The notes: generated by a model not told the origin, from the letters alone. Counted from the first letter of the stretch, positions 17,268 to 25,704 are shown. The stretch is DNA of 30,877 nucleotides from DATKKX01 sp035542775 (GCA_035542775.1 DATKKX010000455.1:1-30877); one strand, 5' to 3'. Numbers and translations are program-made.

Positions 17268-17332
17268 CGGTCACCCTTTCAACCTTATCTTTCGCTCGTA
17301 CTCCGGGCTTGACAACGCGGCTACTGCAACCT

Positions 17333-18640
17333 TCATACGAACATCCCAAAAACGTAGCCGACAATGGTCGAAAGCACGACGATCAAACCGCAGAACGCCA
17401 CCGTTTTGGCCCCCCCCATGATCTTCCAGATGAGAATCATGCTGGGCAGCGACAGCGCCGGGCCGGCCAGCAAGAGCGCCAAGGCCGGGCCTTGGCCCAT
17501 GCCGTGCTCCAACAACGCTTGCGTGATCGGCACTTCGGTCAACGTCGCGAAATAGAACAGGGCACCGATCACCGAGGCGAGAAAGTTGGATGGCAAGCTA
17601 TTGCCGCCTACCAGTTGGCCGATTCGCTCGCCGGGAAGCAAGGCATTGATAAAGCCGACGACGAAGACACCGCCGAACAGGATTGGAATCATGAGCTTGG
17701 CGAAATCCCACGTGTTCCCCATCCACGTCCAGAACTCTTCCCGCCCCACCCAGCGCCAGGACATCCACGCTACCGCCAGGAACATCGCTCCGGCGAGATA
17801 CCAGCGCAGGTCATAGACGTCCATCACCCAGGTCTTGGTCGTCTTCTCGATCCCGGCGATCTCGGCCTTGGGAATCTCCAGTTGATCTCCGACGCGCGCC
17901 GAACCGGTCGCCCCCTGGACCTGAACCATATAGTCGTCATGCCGCTCTTCGAGGACCACGCCGCGAATCACCGTCCCGTCTGTCTTGCGCACGATGGCGT
18001 CGCCGGGATTGAACCAATCGCTGAAGATGAGGAAGCAAATCATGCAGCCCAGGAACAAGGCGCTCTGCCAACCTCGCAGGCGACCCGCTGGCGGCTCCGG
18101 CAAGAGCAACGCCGCCTCGGCCTTGGTCTTCTCCTCCCGGCGGAAGATCGCCGCCATCGCCAGGCCGACTACGAAGGCAAAGCCGATCGCACCAATCGCC
18201 CGTCCCAGCCCGATGGGCATCCCCAGCACGCGGGCGGTCAGGAAGATCGCCAGGATGTTGATGGCCGGGCCGGAGTAGAGAAAAGCGGACGCCGGTCCAA
18301 GCCCCGCGCCCATCTTGTAGATGCCCGCGAACATCGGCAGCACGCTGCACGAGCAGACCGCCAGGACCGTGCCCGCGACGGAGGCGACGGTGTAGGCGGC
18401 GAACTTGTTGGAGTTCGGCCCGAGATAGCGCATGACGGACGCTTGCGACAGGAACGTGATGATCGCTCCGGCAATAAACAGGGCGGGCACCACGCAAGCC
18501 AGCGTGTGATTCCGAGCATACCACTGGAGCAGCTTGAAGGCTTCAAGAATGGCGGTCGTCACCTTGGGGTTGGACAGCGGCAGGTAGTAGGCGATCAGAA
18601 AAATCGCGGCAAAGATGGCGAAGATCTTCCACTGTTTCAT
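17333..18640 (-). CDS. DUF318-type permease (ArsP-like metal/organoarsenical efflux) with soluble insert
   Basis: This 435-aa inner-membrane permease has two symmetric bundles of helices (about 7-21, 47-165 and 276-435). The hallmark CSCSVLPMFAGIYKMGAGLGPASAFLYSG lies in bundle 1 (Cys96, Cys98), and the matching EVPITQALLEHGMGQGPALALLLAGPALSLPS lies in bundle 2. ArsP members of this family export trivalent methyl- and aryl-arsenicals; others move Cu or Zn, so the substrate is inferred from the arsenic context and the presence of ArsM nearby. Residues 213-266 form an unusual soluble insert with the pattern VRKTDGTVIRGVVLEERHDDYMVQV...LEIPKAEIAGIE, a small beta-barrel motif common in planctomycete proteins. 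ATG 18640 has GAGGAAAG upstream and is 30 nt after the ArsR stop. Confidence 0.85.
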   Translation of the reverse strand: MKQWKIFAIFAAIFLIAYYLPLSNPKVTTAILEAFKLLQWYARNHTLACVVPALFIAGAIITFLSQASVMRYLGPNSNKFAAYTVASVAGTVLAVCSCSVLPMFAGIYKMGAGLGPASAFLYSGPAINILAIFLTARVLGMPIGLGRAIGAIGFAFVVGLAMAAIFRREEKTKAEAALLLPEPPAGRLRGWQSALFLGCMICFLIFSDWFNPGDAIVRKTDGTVIRGVVLEERHDDYMVQVQGATGSARVGDQLEIPKAEIAGIEKTTKTWVMDVYDLRWYLAGAMFLAVAWMSWRWVGREEFWTWMGNTWDFAKLMIPILFGGVFVVGFINALLPGERIGQLVGGNSLPSNFLASVIGALFYFATLTEVPITQALLEHGMGQGPALALLLAGPALSLPSMILIWKIMGGAKTVAFCGLIVVLSTIVGYVFGMFV

Positions 18641-18670
18641 TCGAGCGCTTTCCTCAGACTGCTGTGCAGC

Positions 18671-19045
18671 TCATATCGAAGGGCCGGCGCGCCGGGGAAG
18701 CCTGCGCCCGGCTGATGCGGCTGTTGCCCCCACCGCCGCCTGTTGAGCCTTCAGGTTCTGCCGGAGCACGTTTTCGATGCAGCCGAAAAAGCCGTCCAGG
18801 CAGGTGCATCGAACGCGGTAGCGCGTCACCAGCCCCTCCTTGTGGCACTCGACCAGACCGGCGTTCTTCAAAATGGCCAGGTGCTTTGACACGGTCGACT
18901 GGTCGGCCCCCATCAGGTCGGTCAGCTCGCAAACGCACATCGGCTTTTGCTTGATGGCGTCGAGCAGCCGCAGGCGGCTGGGATGGGCCAGGGCCTTAGC
19001 CACCCGGGCGCGAGCTTCGTATTGTTCGGCGTTCAAAAACTTCAT
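18671..19045 (-). CDS. arsR: ArsR/SmtB-family repressor heading arsenic unit A
   Basis: This is a 124-aa winged-helix repressor. The fold is standard: LAHPSRLRLLDAI, then the metalloid-site helix MCVCELTDLM (Cys37, Cys39, as in ArsR of E. coli), recognition helix DQSTVSKHLAILKNAGLV and wing GLVTRYRVRC. Extra Cys (67, 80, 82, 89) are present, with CTCLDGFFGC near the C-terminus possibly giving a second site. The final 20 or so residues look degenerate. It heads a seven-gene minus-strand unit. The start ATG lies only 4 nt beyond a 20-bp palindrome that overlaps the promoter, with no ribosome site, so the mRNA may be nearly leaderless. As(III) or methylated As(III) is the likely inducer. Confidence 0.92.
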   Translation of the reverse strand: MKFLNAEQYEARARVAKALAHPSRLRLLDAIKQKPMCVCELTDLMGADQSTVSKHLAILKNAGLVECHKEGLVTRYRVRCTCLDGFFGCIENVLRQNLKAQQAAVGATAASAGRRLPRRAGPSI

Positions 19046-19049
19046 GGCA

Positions 19050-19085
19050 ATATGGTAGTTTAACCATATACTCGCGCCAAGTCAA
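19050..19085 (-). promoter_or_regulatory. promoter and ArsR operator of unit A
   Basis: On the minus strand TTGACT (19080-19085) and TAAACT (19057-19062) are 17 bp apart. The palindrome ATATGGT-N6-ACCATAT occupies 19050-19069 with perfect 7-bp arms, and its 6-bp centre is the -10 box. A repressor bound there would block polymerase directly. Transcription would start only about 5-8 nt before the arsR ATG. Confidence 0.7.
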
Positions 19086-19155
19086 CAGTTCCTTCTCCGG
19101 GGCGCAGGCCGACCCGGCTGGTAGTTCGCGATCCAGTACAGTGGTGGGTGACCAG

Positions 19156-20175
19156 CTATCCCCTTTGGGCGAACGATATCGCGTCGCGGAGCGAAGCGGT
19201 GAAGAGCCGCCAGCGGGTGGGCTTTGTCTTGCGCCGCAGGCGAGCGACAGAATCAGCAACCGGATGGTTGCACTCCGGGCAGCGAGCATCAAGCCGCAAC
19301 GTGGCAATGATGTATCCGCACTTTTGGCAGCGGGGCGTTCGCGGCCGCCAGGCCGGACCGTCGGCCGCGCCGGCATACCGCAGGCCGGAACGCCAGAGGA
19401 TGGCGAGCCACCAGAGGCCCAAGGCGGTAATCGCGACAAGCGCGAGCAGTGCGGCGCCGTTGCCTACGTTGATGAGTTCATCCATCTCTCTCGGGCGATC
19501 AAGAGGAGAAGGGGCAGCGACAATAAAATGATCCAGGACCCACGGCCAAAACGACACCGCGAGCCCGATGGGGATTAGAACGGTCATGCTCCACAAGACG
19601 AGGCGCATGCAGCGGCCGAAGAGGGGGGTGAGGCGCTCGCCCGCCGCGGCGAACGGCATCAGGGCTGCCGCCAGGGCGAGGAGGCTTGCCGGAATAGCAG
19701 CGAGGATTAGCAGTAACGTGTATCCGGAAGTAGCAGACCATCCCGGGTTTGATGCCCCTGTGTGAATCAACGCCACAAGCGCGGCCAGAGGCGCGCGCGG
19801 CACCTCGCTGAGCGTGAAGTTTGAACTTGGCGTGCTGAGGCGAAATACTAGGTACCATGGCCCCGTATACGTCTCTGCCACCGTAGTGTCGATTCCGCAT
19901 GCCGGCAGGCCGAAACCGACGCCGATGCCGATCAGACCCGCCCAGACAGCGGCGTGCCAGCCCGCCGCGGCCACGAAAGGTCCCATCCGCTTGGGAGCAA
20001 ACCAGAGAAGCACCATCGCAGGGAGGGCCGACAGGCCATGAATCGTGCGAACCCGCCCCGGCGCGTCCGCGCGCAGAGCCGGCCATTCCTGCGGGACCGT
20101 TTCCCTGGCGCCGCTCGTGTCAACGATTGGTTCCTGATTCCTGGAGATCCCCTGCGGCCCTCCCTTCAGCTCCAA
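19156..20175 (-). CDS. multispanning membrane protein with C-terminal zinc ribbon, unknown function
   Basis: This is a 339-aa protein I cannot assign to a function. It has about five or six hydrophobic segments (near 47-60, 68-90, 128-138, 150-175, 190-212 and 240-261) followed by a zinc ribbon, CQKCGYIIATLRLDARCPEC (Cys283/286 and Cys299/302), and a basic tail. This layout, helices plus a CPEC ribbon at the end, is frequent in planctomycete genomes. The frame's first start is a TTG at 20175, directly after the stop of the preceding gene, with GGAG only 3 nt before it; the true start may be an internal GTG or ATG near residue 41-54. It ends the minus-strand block between the two arsenic units. 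Confidence 0.7.
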   Translation of the reverse strand: MELKGGPQGISRNQEPIVDTSGARETVPQEWPALRADAPGRVRTIHGLSALPAMVLLWFAPKRMGPFVAAAGWHAAVWAGLIGIGVGFGLPACGIDTTVAETYTGPWYLVFRLSTPSSNFTLSEVPRAPLAALVALIHTGASNPGWSATSGYTLLLILAAIPASLLALAAALMPFAAAGERLTPLFGRCMRLVLWSMTVLIPIGLAVSFWPWVLDHFIVAAPSPLDRPREMDELINVGNGAALLALVAITALGLWWLAILWRSGLRYAGAADGPAWRPRTPRCQKCGYIIATLRLDARCPECNHPVADSVARLRRKTKPTRWRLFTASLRDAISFAQRG

Positions 20176-21555
20176 TCACTCCGGTCGTGTATGGCCAAAA
20201 ACAATGTCGTCGGCGGACGTCTTGCTACCGCGTCCTCCGCCATCGTCGACCATGTTTGTTCCGACGGAATACAGCATGTAGTCATCCTCCTCGGGCTTCC
20301 AGAAATAAAGAAGCGGCTCGTTGCTGTATGGATCGAGCGGAATCGCATCCAAGTAGTCGCCGACCAGCGGCTCCAGGGATCTTGGATACTCGTCGTGCTC
20401 GCCCCGGTAGGCTGATAGTGCAATTCCGGCAATCGTCGCCCGGCGAAGCCCGATTTGACGCGCGAGCGCATCCCAGTGATGGATATAATCCGCGCTTGTC
20501 CACCCGTTGAGGAGGGGACCATCCAGCAAGTTGAAGGGAACATGTTGATTGAAGTCGGCCAGCGCTCGCAGAATATCAGGCCGTGCCAGCTTGTCCACGG
20601 CCTCCAGTTCTTGTCGCACACGGGCGATCTTGCCCGCGACTGTCCGGCGGCTGTTGAACAGCGGGGAGAAGCAGTTCCAGAGTCCACATCGAGGATAGGA
20701 TGAGGGATCATTATTCAACATGTCTATCCGACTCAGAACGAGCCAGCCGTCGCCAGCGTTGTCGATCGTATAGGTTTGGTCAAGCTCGGCCAAATGCCAC
20801 GAGGCCAGGGCTTCCACATGTCGATGCCACAGAACGTGGTCATCCGGGAGGTTTGATGACAGGAGGGTAATCAGGCGGTTGGCTTGGGTTCGAGTGAGAT
20901 CATTCGCGAAGACCATTCGTGAAATCTCGGTTTCGGCTTTCGCTTCCGCGTTCCGCCCGTTCCCCAACCCCTCCGTATTGGGTGAGCTCATGCACAACCC
21001 CGCGAACCTCAGGAGGATTTCCAGATCGTCGCATGCGGCATCGACGTCATGCTGCCCGGCGTGACGGTATCCCGCCCGTGCGCACAGCAGATCCTGAACG
21101 TATTTTATTCGTTCTCTCGATTCGCACGTAACAACACAGACGCCCGGCCTGATGGCGGCAACCAGCGAAAGGGCTCGCTGTATGTCTGGGGTGTTGAGAA
21201 GATCGATGATGGCTTGAAGATATGGGAGGCTCTTGGGTGTCCACGGCCCTTGAAGCGCGTTCTCCGGCCTGATGGGCTCCCCTGGAGGCCAGTGGACGCC
21301 GTCGGGCGGCGAGAAGCGCTCGTTTGGAATCGCGGCAAGGGCGACCAGTAGCTCCGGAGTGCGATCCAACTCAGGATCGAGCGGCTCGCCGAAAAGAGTG
21401 TCCCCTGGGCGCGTGAAGCTGGTGTCCGCGGGCACGCCATTCCATCTTGAAGCCGCAATAAATGTGAACCAGATCAGAAAGCCGCAATAAAACAGTATTG
21501 CGGCCGCTCGGCGGCGTTTGCAGGCGAGCACGGTGATCGTCGGCTCAGCGTTCAC
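20176..21555 (-). CDS. membrane-anchored protein with pseudopilin-like C-terminal tail, unknown function
   Basis: This 459-aa protein has one N-terminal membrane segment (about 17-36) and a long soluble part of unknown fold containing several Cys (near 144-183). The C-terminal 80 residues read AYRGEHDEYPRSLEPLV, then IPLDPYSNEPLLYFWKPEEDDYMLYSVGTN...DDGG. That P-x-DP-x-x-x-x-PL-x-Y / Y-x-L-YSVG-x-N-x-x-DDGG pattern is shared by type II secretion pseudopilins and many planctomycete proteins. The start is a GTG at 21555, 9 nt after the ACR3 stop, with a weak ribosome site. It may therefore be co-transcribed with the arsenic operon without having an arsenic role. Confidence 0.72.
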   Translation of the reverse strand: MNAEPTITVLACKRRRAAAILFYCGFLIWFTFIAASRWNGVPADTSFTRPGDTLFGEPLDPELDRTPELLVALAAIPNERFSPPDGVHWPPGEPIRPENALQGPWTPKSLPYLQAIIDLLNTPDIQRALSLVAAIRPGVCVVTCESRERIKYVQDLLCARAGYRHAGQHDVDAACDDLEILLRFAGLCMSSPNTEGLGNGRNAEAKAETEISRMVFANDLTRTQANRLITLLSSNLPDDHVLWHRHVEALASWHLAELDQTYTIDNAGDGWLVLSRIDMLNNDPSSYPRCGLWNCFSPLFNSRRTVAGKIARVRQELEAVDKLARPDILRALADFNQHVPFNLLDGPLLNGWTSADYIHHWDALARQIGLRRATIAGIALSAYRGEHDEYPRSLEPLVGDYLDAIPLDPYSNEPLLYFWKPEEDDYMLYSVGTNMVDDGGGRGSKTSADDIVFGHTRPE

Positions 21556-21564
21556 AATCGCATC

Positions 21565-22647
21565 TTACGCGCGAGCCGATTGTCCGACCACCGGCCCGAC
21601 CTCCCCCGCGAACCATCTCCGCCGCAGCCAGAACGCCACATTTACCAGGCTGATCAGCACCGGCACCTCCACCAGCGGCCCGATCACCGCGGCGAAGGCG
21701 GCGCCGTGCTTGATGCCGAAAACCGCCACCGCCACGGCGATGGCCAGCTCGAAGTTGTTGCTCGCCGCGGTGAAGGCGATCGTCGCCGTCTTGCCGTAGT
21801 CGGCCCCGGCCTTCTTGCCCATCCAGAAGGAGACCAGGAACATGATCACAAAGTAGATGCAGAGCGGTATCGCGATGCGGATGACATCCAGCGGCAACTG
21901 CACGATGTACTCGCCCTTCAGCGAGAACATGACCACGATGGTGAAAAGCAGGGCGATGAGCGTGATCGGCGAGATCCGCGGGATGAACTTCGTCGTGTAC
22001 CATTCGCGGCCCTTGAGCCTCAGCAGCGCGATCCGCGTGAACAGCCCGGCGAGAAACGGGATACCCAGGTAAATGAAGACGCTCTTGGCGATCTGCCCGA
22101 TCGTCACGTGGACGACCACGCCGGACAGCCCGAACATCGGCGGCAGCACCGTGGTGAACAGCCAGGCATAAACCGAATAGAACAGCACCTGGAAGATTGA
22201 ATTGAAGGCCACCAGCCCGGCAGCGTATTCGGGATCGCCCTTGGCCAGGTCGTTCCACACGATGACCATGGCGATGCATCGGGCCAGTCCGATCATAATG
22301 AGCCCGACCATGTACTCGGGGTAACCGCGGAGAAAAATCATCGCCAGGGCGAACATCAGGATCGGCCCGATCACCCAGTTCTGCACCAGCGACAACCCCA
22401 GCACCCGGAGATTGCGAAAGACGTCGCCAAGTTCCTCGTACTTCACCTTGGCCAGCGGCGGATACATCATCAGGATGAGCCCGATGGCGATGGGGATGTT
22501 GGTGGTGTCGACCTGGAAGCGGTTGATGAATCGCTCGACGCCCGGCACGAAGTAACCGCCGAGCACGCCGACACCCATGGCGAGAAAGATCCACAACGTG
22601 AGAAAGCGGTCGAGGAACGACAAACCACGAATGCCCTCTCTCTTCAT
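21565..22647 (-). CDS. acr3: ACR3 arsenite efflux transporter
   Basis: This is a 360-aa inner-membrane arsenite exporter of the ACR3 family (bile/arsenite/riboflavin transporter superfamily) with about ten helices. Diagnostic segments are present: GLILMMYPPLAKVKYEEL, NWVIGPILMFALA, GLARCIAMVIVWNDLA with the essential Cys (Cys124), SNNFELAIAVAVAVFG, and GPLVEVPVLISLVNVAFW with the conserved Glu (Glu327). Length is normal. I choose ATG 22647, with GGAG 9 nt upstream; a GTG at 22722 would add 25 unlikely residues. It is the terminal arsenic gene of unit B, removing As(III) made by ArsC. Confidence 0.95.
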   Translation of the reverse strand: MKREGIRGLSFLDRFLTLWIFLAMGVGVLGGYFVPGVERFINRFQVDTTNIPIAIGLILMMYPPLAKVKYEELGDVFRNLRVLGLSLVQNWVIGPILMFALAMIFLRGYPEYMVGLIMIGLARCIAMVIVWNDLAKGDPEYAAGLVAFNSIFQVLFYSVYAWLFTTVLPPMFGLSGVVVHVTIGQIAKSVFIYLGIPFLAGLFTRIALLRLKGREWYTTKFIPRISPITLIALLFTIVVMFSLKGEYIVQLPLDVIRIAIPLCIYFVIMFLVSFWMGKKAGADYGKTATIAFTAASNNFELAIAVAVAVFGIKHGAAFAAVIGPLVEVPVLISLVNVAFWLRRRWFAGEVGPVVGQSARA

Positions 22648-22708
22648 TGCCACATGCTCCGCCTTGCGATCTATGGCCGCTCTCGTTGCTCCACTGGAAC
22701 ACACTGTC

Positions 22709-23272
22709 TCACGAACGCTCACCGCTCTCGGCTCTTGACGGGGCCGGCTCGATCATGTTCGCGGCGACCTTGAGCCCGGCGCGAACGATCAACTCCGGCG
22801 GAATCGTCTCATAGACCCGGCCGTCGACGATGGTTGTGCGGCAGTCGCTCTCGCCGCAACAGCCGCTGCACCGGCTCACGCCTGGCTTGGCCCCGAGGAT
22901 CTCCTCCAGCGACCGTTCGGCGATCCATATCCGATTGGATTGGCTTGGGTCGAGCTTGAACTGTTCGGGCGTGAGCCGCGCCTTCACCACGGTGACGCGC
23001 AGGCCCAGCGGCCTGAGCGACGCAGTCAGCAGCCGGCGGGCCTCCTCAATCGACCGCTCGGTGTTTTCGCACCGCCCGCAAGTGTCGCCGCCGCTTTCGG
23101 TCAGCCGCTGCCAATGGATGGTCAACGTCCGTGCTGCGGCCGAATTCGGAAATCCGCCCGTTGGACCAGCGCAGCCGGTCGCGAGCATAAGCACAGTTGC
23201 CGCGTGCGCCAGATAAAGGCCCCGTGTCTTGTTCACGGTCTGCTTCCTCGCCATTTTGCTGGCGGATGTCAT
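22709..23272 (-). CDS. DUF2703-type Cys-rich lipoprotein in arsenic operon
   Basis: This is a 187-aa protein with a signal segment ending in LMLATGC (lipobox Cys34). The mature part starts TLTIHWQRLTESGGDTCGRCENTERSIEEA (Cys65/Cys68), then PEQFKLDPSQSNRIWIAERSLEEIL, then VSRCSGCCGESDCR (Cys135, 138, 139, 144), then a GRVYETIPPELIVRAGLKVA tail. This matches what I remember of DUF2703, a thioredoxin-like family of unknown function found near arsenic and selenium genes. Six Cys in two clusters suggest redox or metalloid binding at the membrane surface. ATG 23272 is chosen; the frame is open farther upstream but looks non-coding. It lies 61 nt before ACR3. Confidence 0.78.
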   Translation of the reverse strand: MTSASKMARKQTVNKTRGLYLAHAATVLMLATGCAGPTGGFPNSAAARTLTIHWQRLTESGGDTCGRCENTERSIEEARRLLTASLRPLGLRVTVVKARLTPEQFKLDPSQSNRIWIAERSLEEILGAKPGVSRCSGCCGESDCRTTIVDGRVYETIPPELIVRAGLKVAANMIEPAPSRAESGERS

Positions 23273-23387
23273 TGCGCTCGCTTTCTGTGAGAAAGATGGA
23301 CAAGGCCTGGGCCGGCCGCGGAAGAGGCGGCACAGAGCCGGCGGGACGCGAGAATAATCCTGCCCCCGCGTTCGCGAGCGGCCTCGC

Positions 23388-24218
23388 TCACAGCACTTGC
23401 CCCGATACATCACTCAGCTCCTCAATGTCGATCCCCAGCCCCGCGCAGATCGTCAGCAACGCCGGCAGAAGATGGCGAAACTGGCCGGTGAAGACCGCTT
23501 CGCAGCGCGCCGGCGAGACTTCTCTCTTCCACAATCGCAACGCAAAAGCCATGCACGTCTTCTCGCCGCATGCCCGGCAATTGGTGCCGGGGAGGCGCTT
23601 ATAGACTTCCAATGCCGGCGGCCGATGGCGCGTCTCGTAGCAGGGCGTGATCGTGTCCCGCTGTTGCCAAACCTGGTTGGTCCATGCCCGGATCTGCTCC
23701 AGCATCCGCCAGGCATCGACAATCTCGTCCGCTTTCGCAATTGTGATGCGGTGCGAGTACAGCGAGATCATCCGCGGTCCTTCCATGAACGTGAACGTCG
23801 GTCCGTCCGCGCAGTACAGCCCCGCGGCCGTGCGCGCGTTCAGGTAAGGCATCACCGGCCCCAGGTCGCCGGAGATGTGGGCCACCAGCCGGATCCGGGC
23901 CTCATCCGCCACGCATGGCGCCAGCACCATGATCGCGCAGCGGCCGAAGACGTCCGTCGCAAATTCCGGCGGCGCGTCGGACGGCACGGTCAGCGCGCCC
24001 TGTCGGAACTCGACCCATCCCGAACAGACCAGGGCCTCGACGCCCACACCGGACAGCCGGGCTCGCTCCTCCGCCTCGACCACCACCGCTGGTACACCGA
24101 CACAGCCGAAGCCGGGCCAAGGCGAGATGACTCGATATCGCCCCCCGGCCGAATCGAGACATCGGCGAGCTTTCTCGAACTCAGCGGCATTCGGAAAAGT
24201 GGCCAGGAATGTGCCCAC
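23388..24218 (-). CDS. uncharacterised 4Fe-4S protein with putative Se/S-carrier-like N-terminus
   Basis: This is a 276-aa cytoplasmic protein. The N-terminal 60 or so residues (FLATFPNAAEFEKARRCLDSAG...YRVISPWPGFGCVGVP) resemble the DUF3343 putative selenium/sulfur carrier. The middle third (about 80-190) has no family I can name. The C-terminus has LPGTNCRACGEKTCMAFALRL...SPARC, a 4Fe-4S motif with Cys214, 217, 222 and 239, like that of the corrinoid Fe-S protein and CdhD. The start is GTG 24218 with GGGAG 9 nt upstream. It lies inside the arsenic operon between arsM and the DUF2703 lipoprotein gene, so a role in arsenic or selenium redox or methyl chemistry is possible but not shown. Confidence 0.78.
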   Translation of the reverse strand: MGTFLATFPNAAEFEKARRCLDSAGGRYRVISPWPGFGCVGVPAVVVEAEERARLSGVGVEALVCSGWVEFRQGALTVPSDAPPEFATDVFGRCAIMVLAPCVADEARIRLVAHISGDLGPVMPYLNARTAAGLYCADGPTFTFMEGPRMISLYSHRITIAKADEIVDAWRMLEQIRAWTNQVWQQRDTITPCYETRHRPPALEVYKRLPGTNCRACGEKTCMAFALRLWKREVSPARCEAVFTGQFRHLLPALLTICAGLGIDIEELSDVSGQVL

Positions 24219-24329
24219 TCAGTCAATCTCCCGTCGCGCACCTGGTGGGCGACTCGTTACGCCCTCCTCTACCGCAAGGCCACCATCGAGAACGGGCCGG
24301 CGCCGGACATACCCCAATGGCATCCAGGA

Positions 24330-25205
24330 CTATCCCGGCTTGCGTGCTGTGATGTTCAAGCTGGTTACGTAATCGCTCGGTCGTGTTCCCTTGGGCAATG
24401 CCGCCGCGATCTGCGTGAAAAGCGGATCCTCCGATGCCTCCGTGGCCTCGAAATAGTCCCCCTTTTGCTCCAGGCGGATGTCCGCCAAACCCGCCGCCCG
24501 GGCGTCCCGCTCGATCTCGGAAACCAACGACGCCCCCGCCACGCAGCCGACCCGCGCCTGCACCATTTCCTGTATCTCCTTCGGCAACGGCCGAAGCAAG
24601 GCCAGGTCCGACACCGCGACGCGCCCGCCGGCCTTAAGCACGCGAGCAATGTCGCGCCAGACCTGCGGCTTATCCGGCGACAAGTTGATGACGCAGTTCG
24701 AGATGACCACATCCACGGAGTTGTCGGCGACCGGCAGGTGCTCGATCTCGCCGAGACGGAACTCGACGTTGTCCAGTCCGGTCTGCCGGCGGTACGCAGC
24801 GACGTTGCGCCGGGCCTTGGTGATCATGTCCGGCGTCATGTCCACGCCGATGGCCCGGCCGGCGGGTCCGACGCGCGGTCCGGCGATAAAGCAGTCGAAC
24901 CCCCCGCCGCTCCCCAGATCCACCACCACTTCGCCCGGCTTCAACGAAGCCAGCGCCGTCGGATTTCCACAGGAAAGGCCCATGTTGGCGCCTTCCGGTA
25001 AGCCCGCCAACTCGGCTTCCGAGTACCCGATGTTCTTGGCCAACTCGTTGACAGAGGATACGGTTGAGCCGCAGCACGGGCTGGTCCCGCAGCAGCTCCC
25101 GCCCGTCGTCTGGTTCGCGCGAGCAATCTCCGCATAGCCTTCACGCACGCGCTCATGAACGGATTCGGCGTCACCGAGGTTCAAGTTGTCGTTCTTGTCT
25201 TTCAC
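24330..25205 (-). CDS. arsM: arsenite S-adenosylmethionine methyltransferase ArsM
   Basis: This 291-aa enzyme methylates As(III) with S-adenosylmethionine to mono- and dimethyl-arsenicals. It shows SAM motif I VVDLGSGGGFDCF (about 94-106) and the conserved region around VDVVISNCVINLSPDK. The three As(III)-binding Cys are present: Cys79 in LSCGNP, Cys171 in SNCVINL and Cys221 in GCVAGA, equivalent by spacing to Cys72, 174 and 224 of the Cyanidioschyzon enzyme. An N-terminal SCCGTSPCC cluster (38-45) may bind metalloid as well. The start is GTG 25205 with AGGAG 6 nt upstream. Its product could be exported by the permease of unit A. Length and order agree with family norms. Confidence 0.95.
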   Translation of the reverse strand: MKDKNDNLNLGDAESVHERVREGYAEIARANQTTGGSCCGTSPCCGSTVSSVNELAKNIGYSEAELAGLPEGANMGLSCGNPTALASLKPGEVVVDLGSGGGFDCFIAGPRVGPAGRAIGVDMTPDMITKARRNVAAYRRQTGLDNVEFRLGEIEHLPVADNSVDVVISNCVINLSPDKPQVWRDIARVLKAGGRVAVSDLALLRPLPKEIQEMVQARVGCVAGASLVSEIERDARAAGLADIRLEQKGDYFEATEASEDPLFTQIAAALPKGTRPSDYVTSLNITARKPG

Positions 25206-25305
25206 GTTCGTCTCCTACTGAGTGGGGGCCTCTCATGATGGCCCGTCGCGATCACAACGTGATTGCGCCCGATCGACAGCTTCTTGGCGATGGCGGTCGC
25301 CAGCC

Positions 25306-25704
25306 TTAGCCCCCTTTCGAGCAGCAAGGTGAAGGCGCCTCGTCGGGCTCATCCAACTTCGGGTCCGCACACGCGTCTGGAGCGCCGAACGCCTCGGTCG
25401 CGATCCGGGCCCCTTGCAGGTGGCGTTGAGCCAATTCGATGATCGCCCTGGCGGGGGAGTTCTTGACCTTCTGAGCGATGGTCACAGCTCGGGCCATGTC
25501 ATCGTGTGAGATGCCCAGCTTCTTGGCCTGAAGGTAGTGGTACTTGAAGCACCGCTCGCAGTTACAGGCGATGGCCGCCCCGATCGCGACCAGTTCCTCC
25601 ACGGCCGGCGAGTAAACACTGCCTGCTTCCCCGCCCATATTTGCAGTCTCGGAGGTCTTTGTCCCGCAGCACGCGGATTTCTTGGATGATTGAGTATTAT
25701 ACAT
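25306..25704 (-). CDS. AhpD/carboxymuconolactone decarboxylase-like CxxC protein
   Basis: This 132-aa protein has an all-helical core (about 33-100) with VAIGAAIACNCERCFKYHYLQAKKLGIS. The CERC pair (Cys49/Cys52) followed by His56 is the AhpD-type redox site of this family. Extra Cys at the N-terminus (ACC, 11-13) and C-terminus (SPCCSKGG) are unusual and could bind As(III). Members of this family are often encoded in arsenic operons, where a reductase or peroxidase role is assumed. GGGAG lies 6 nt before the ATG at 25704, and the gene begins 21 nt after arsC ends. Confidence 0.87.
   Translation of the reverse strand: MYNTQSSKKSACCGTKTSETANMGGEAGSVYSPAVEELVAIGAAIACNCERCFKYHYLQAKKLGISHDDMARAVTIAQKVKNSPARAIIELAQRHLQGARIATEAFGAPDACADPKLDEPDEAPSPCCSKGG

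Noticed and set aside
21545..22702. Minus-strand 385-codon frame overlapping ACR3 in another frame
   Set aside because: It is His/Arg/Gly-rich nonsense; the adjacent frame has all ACR3 signatures and membrane helices.
23397..25001. Plus-strand 534-codon frame opposite arsM and the Fe-S protein
   Set aside because: Arg/His-rich antisense shadow; the minus-strand genes have strong family motifs.
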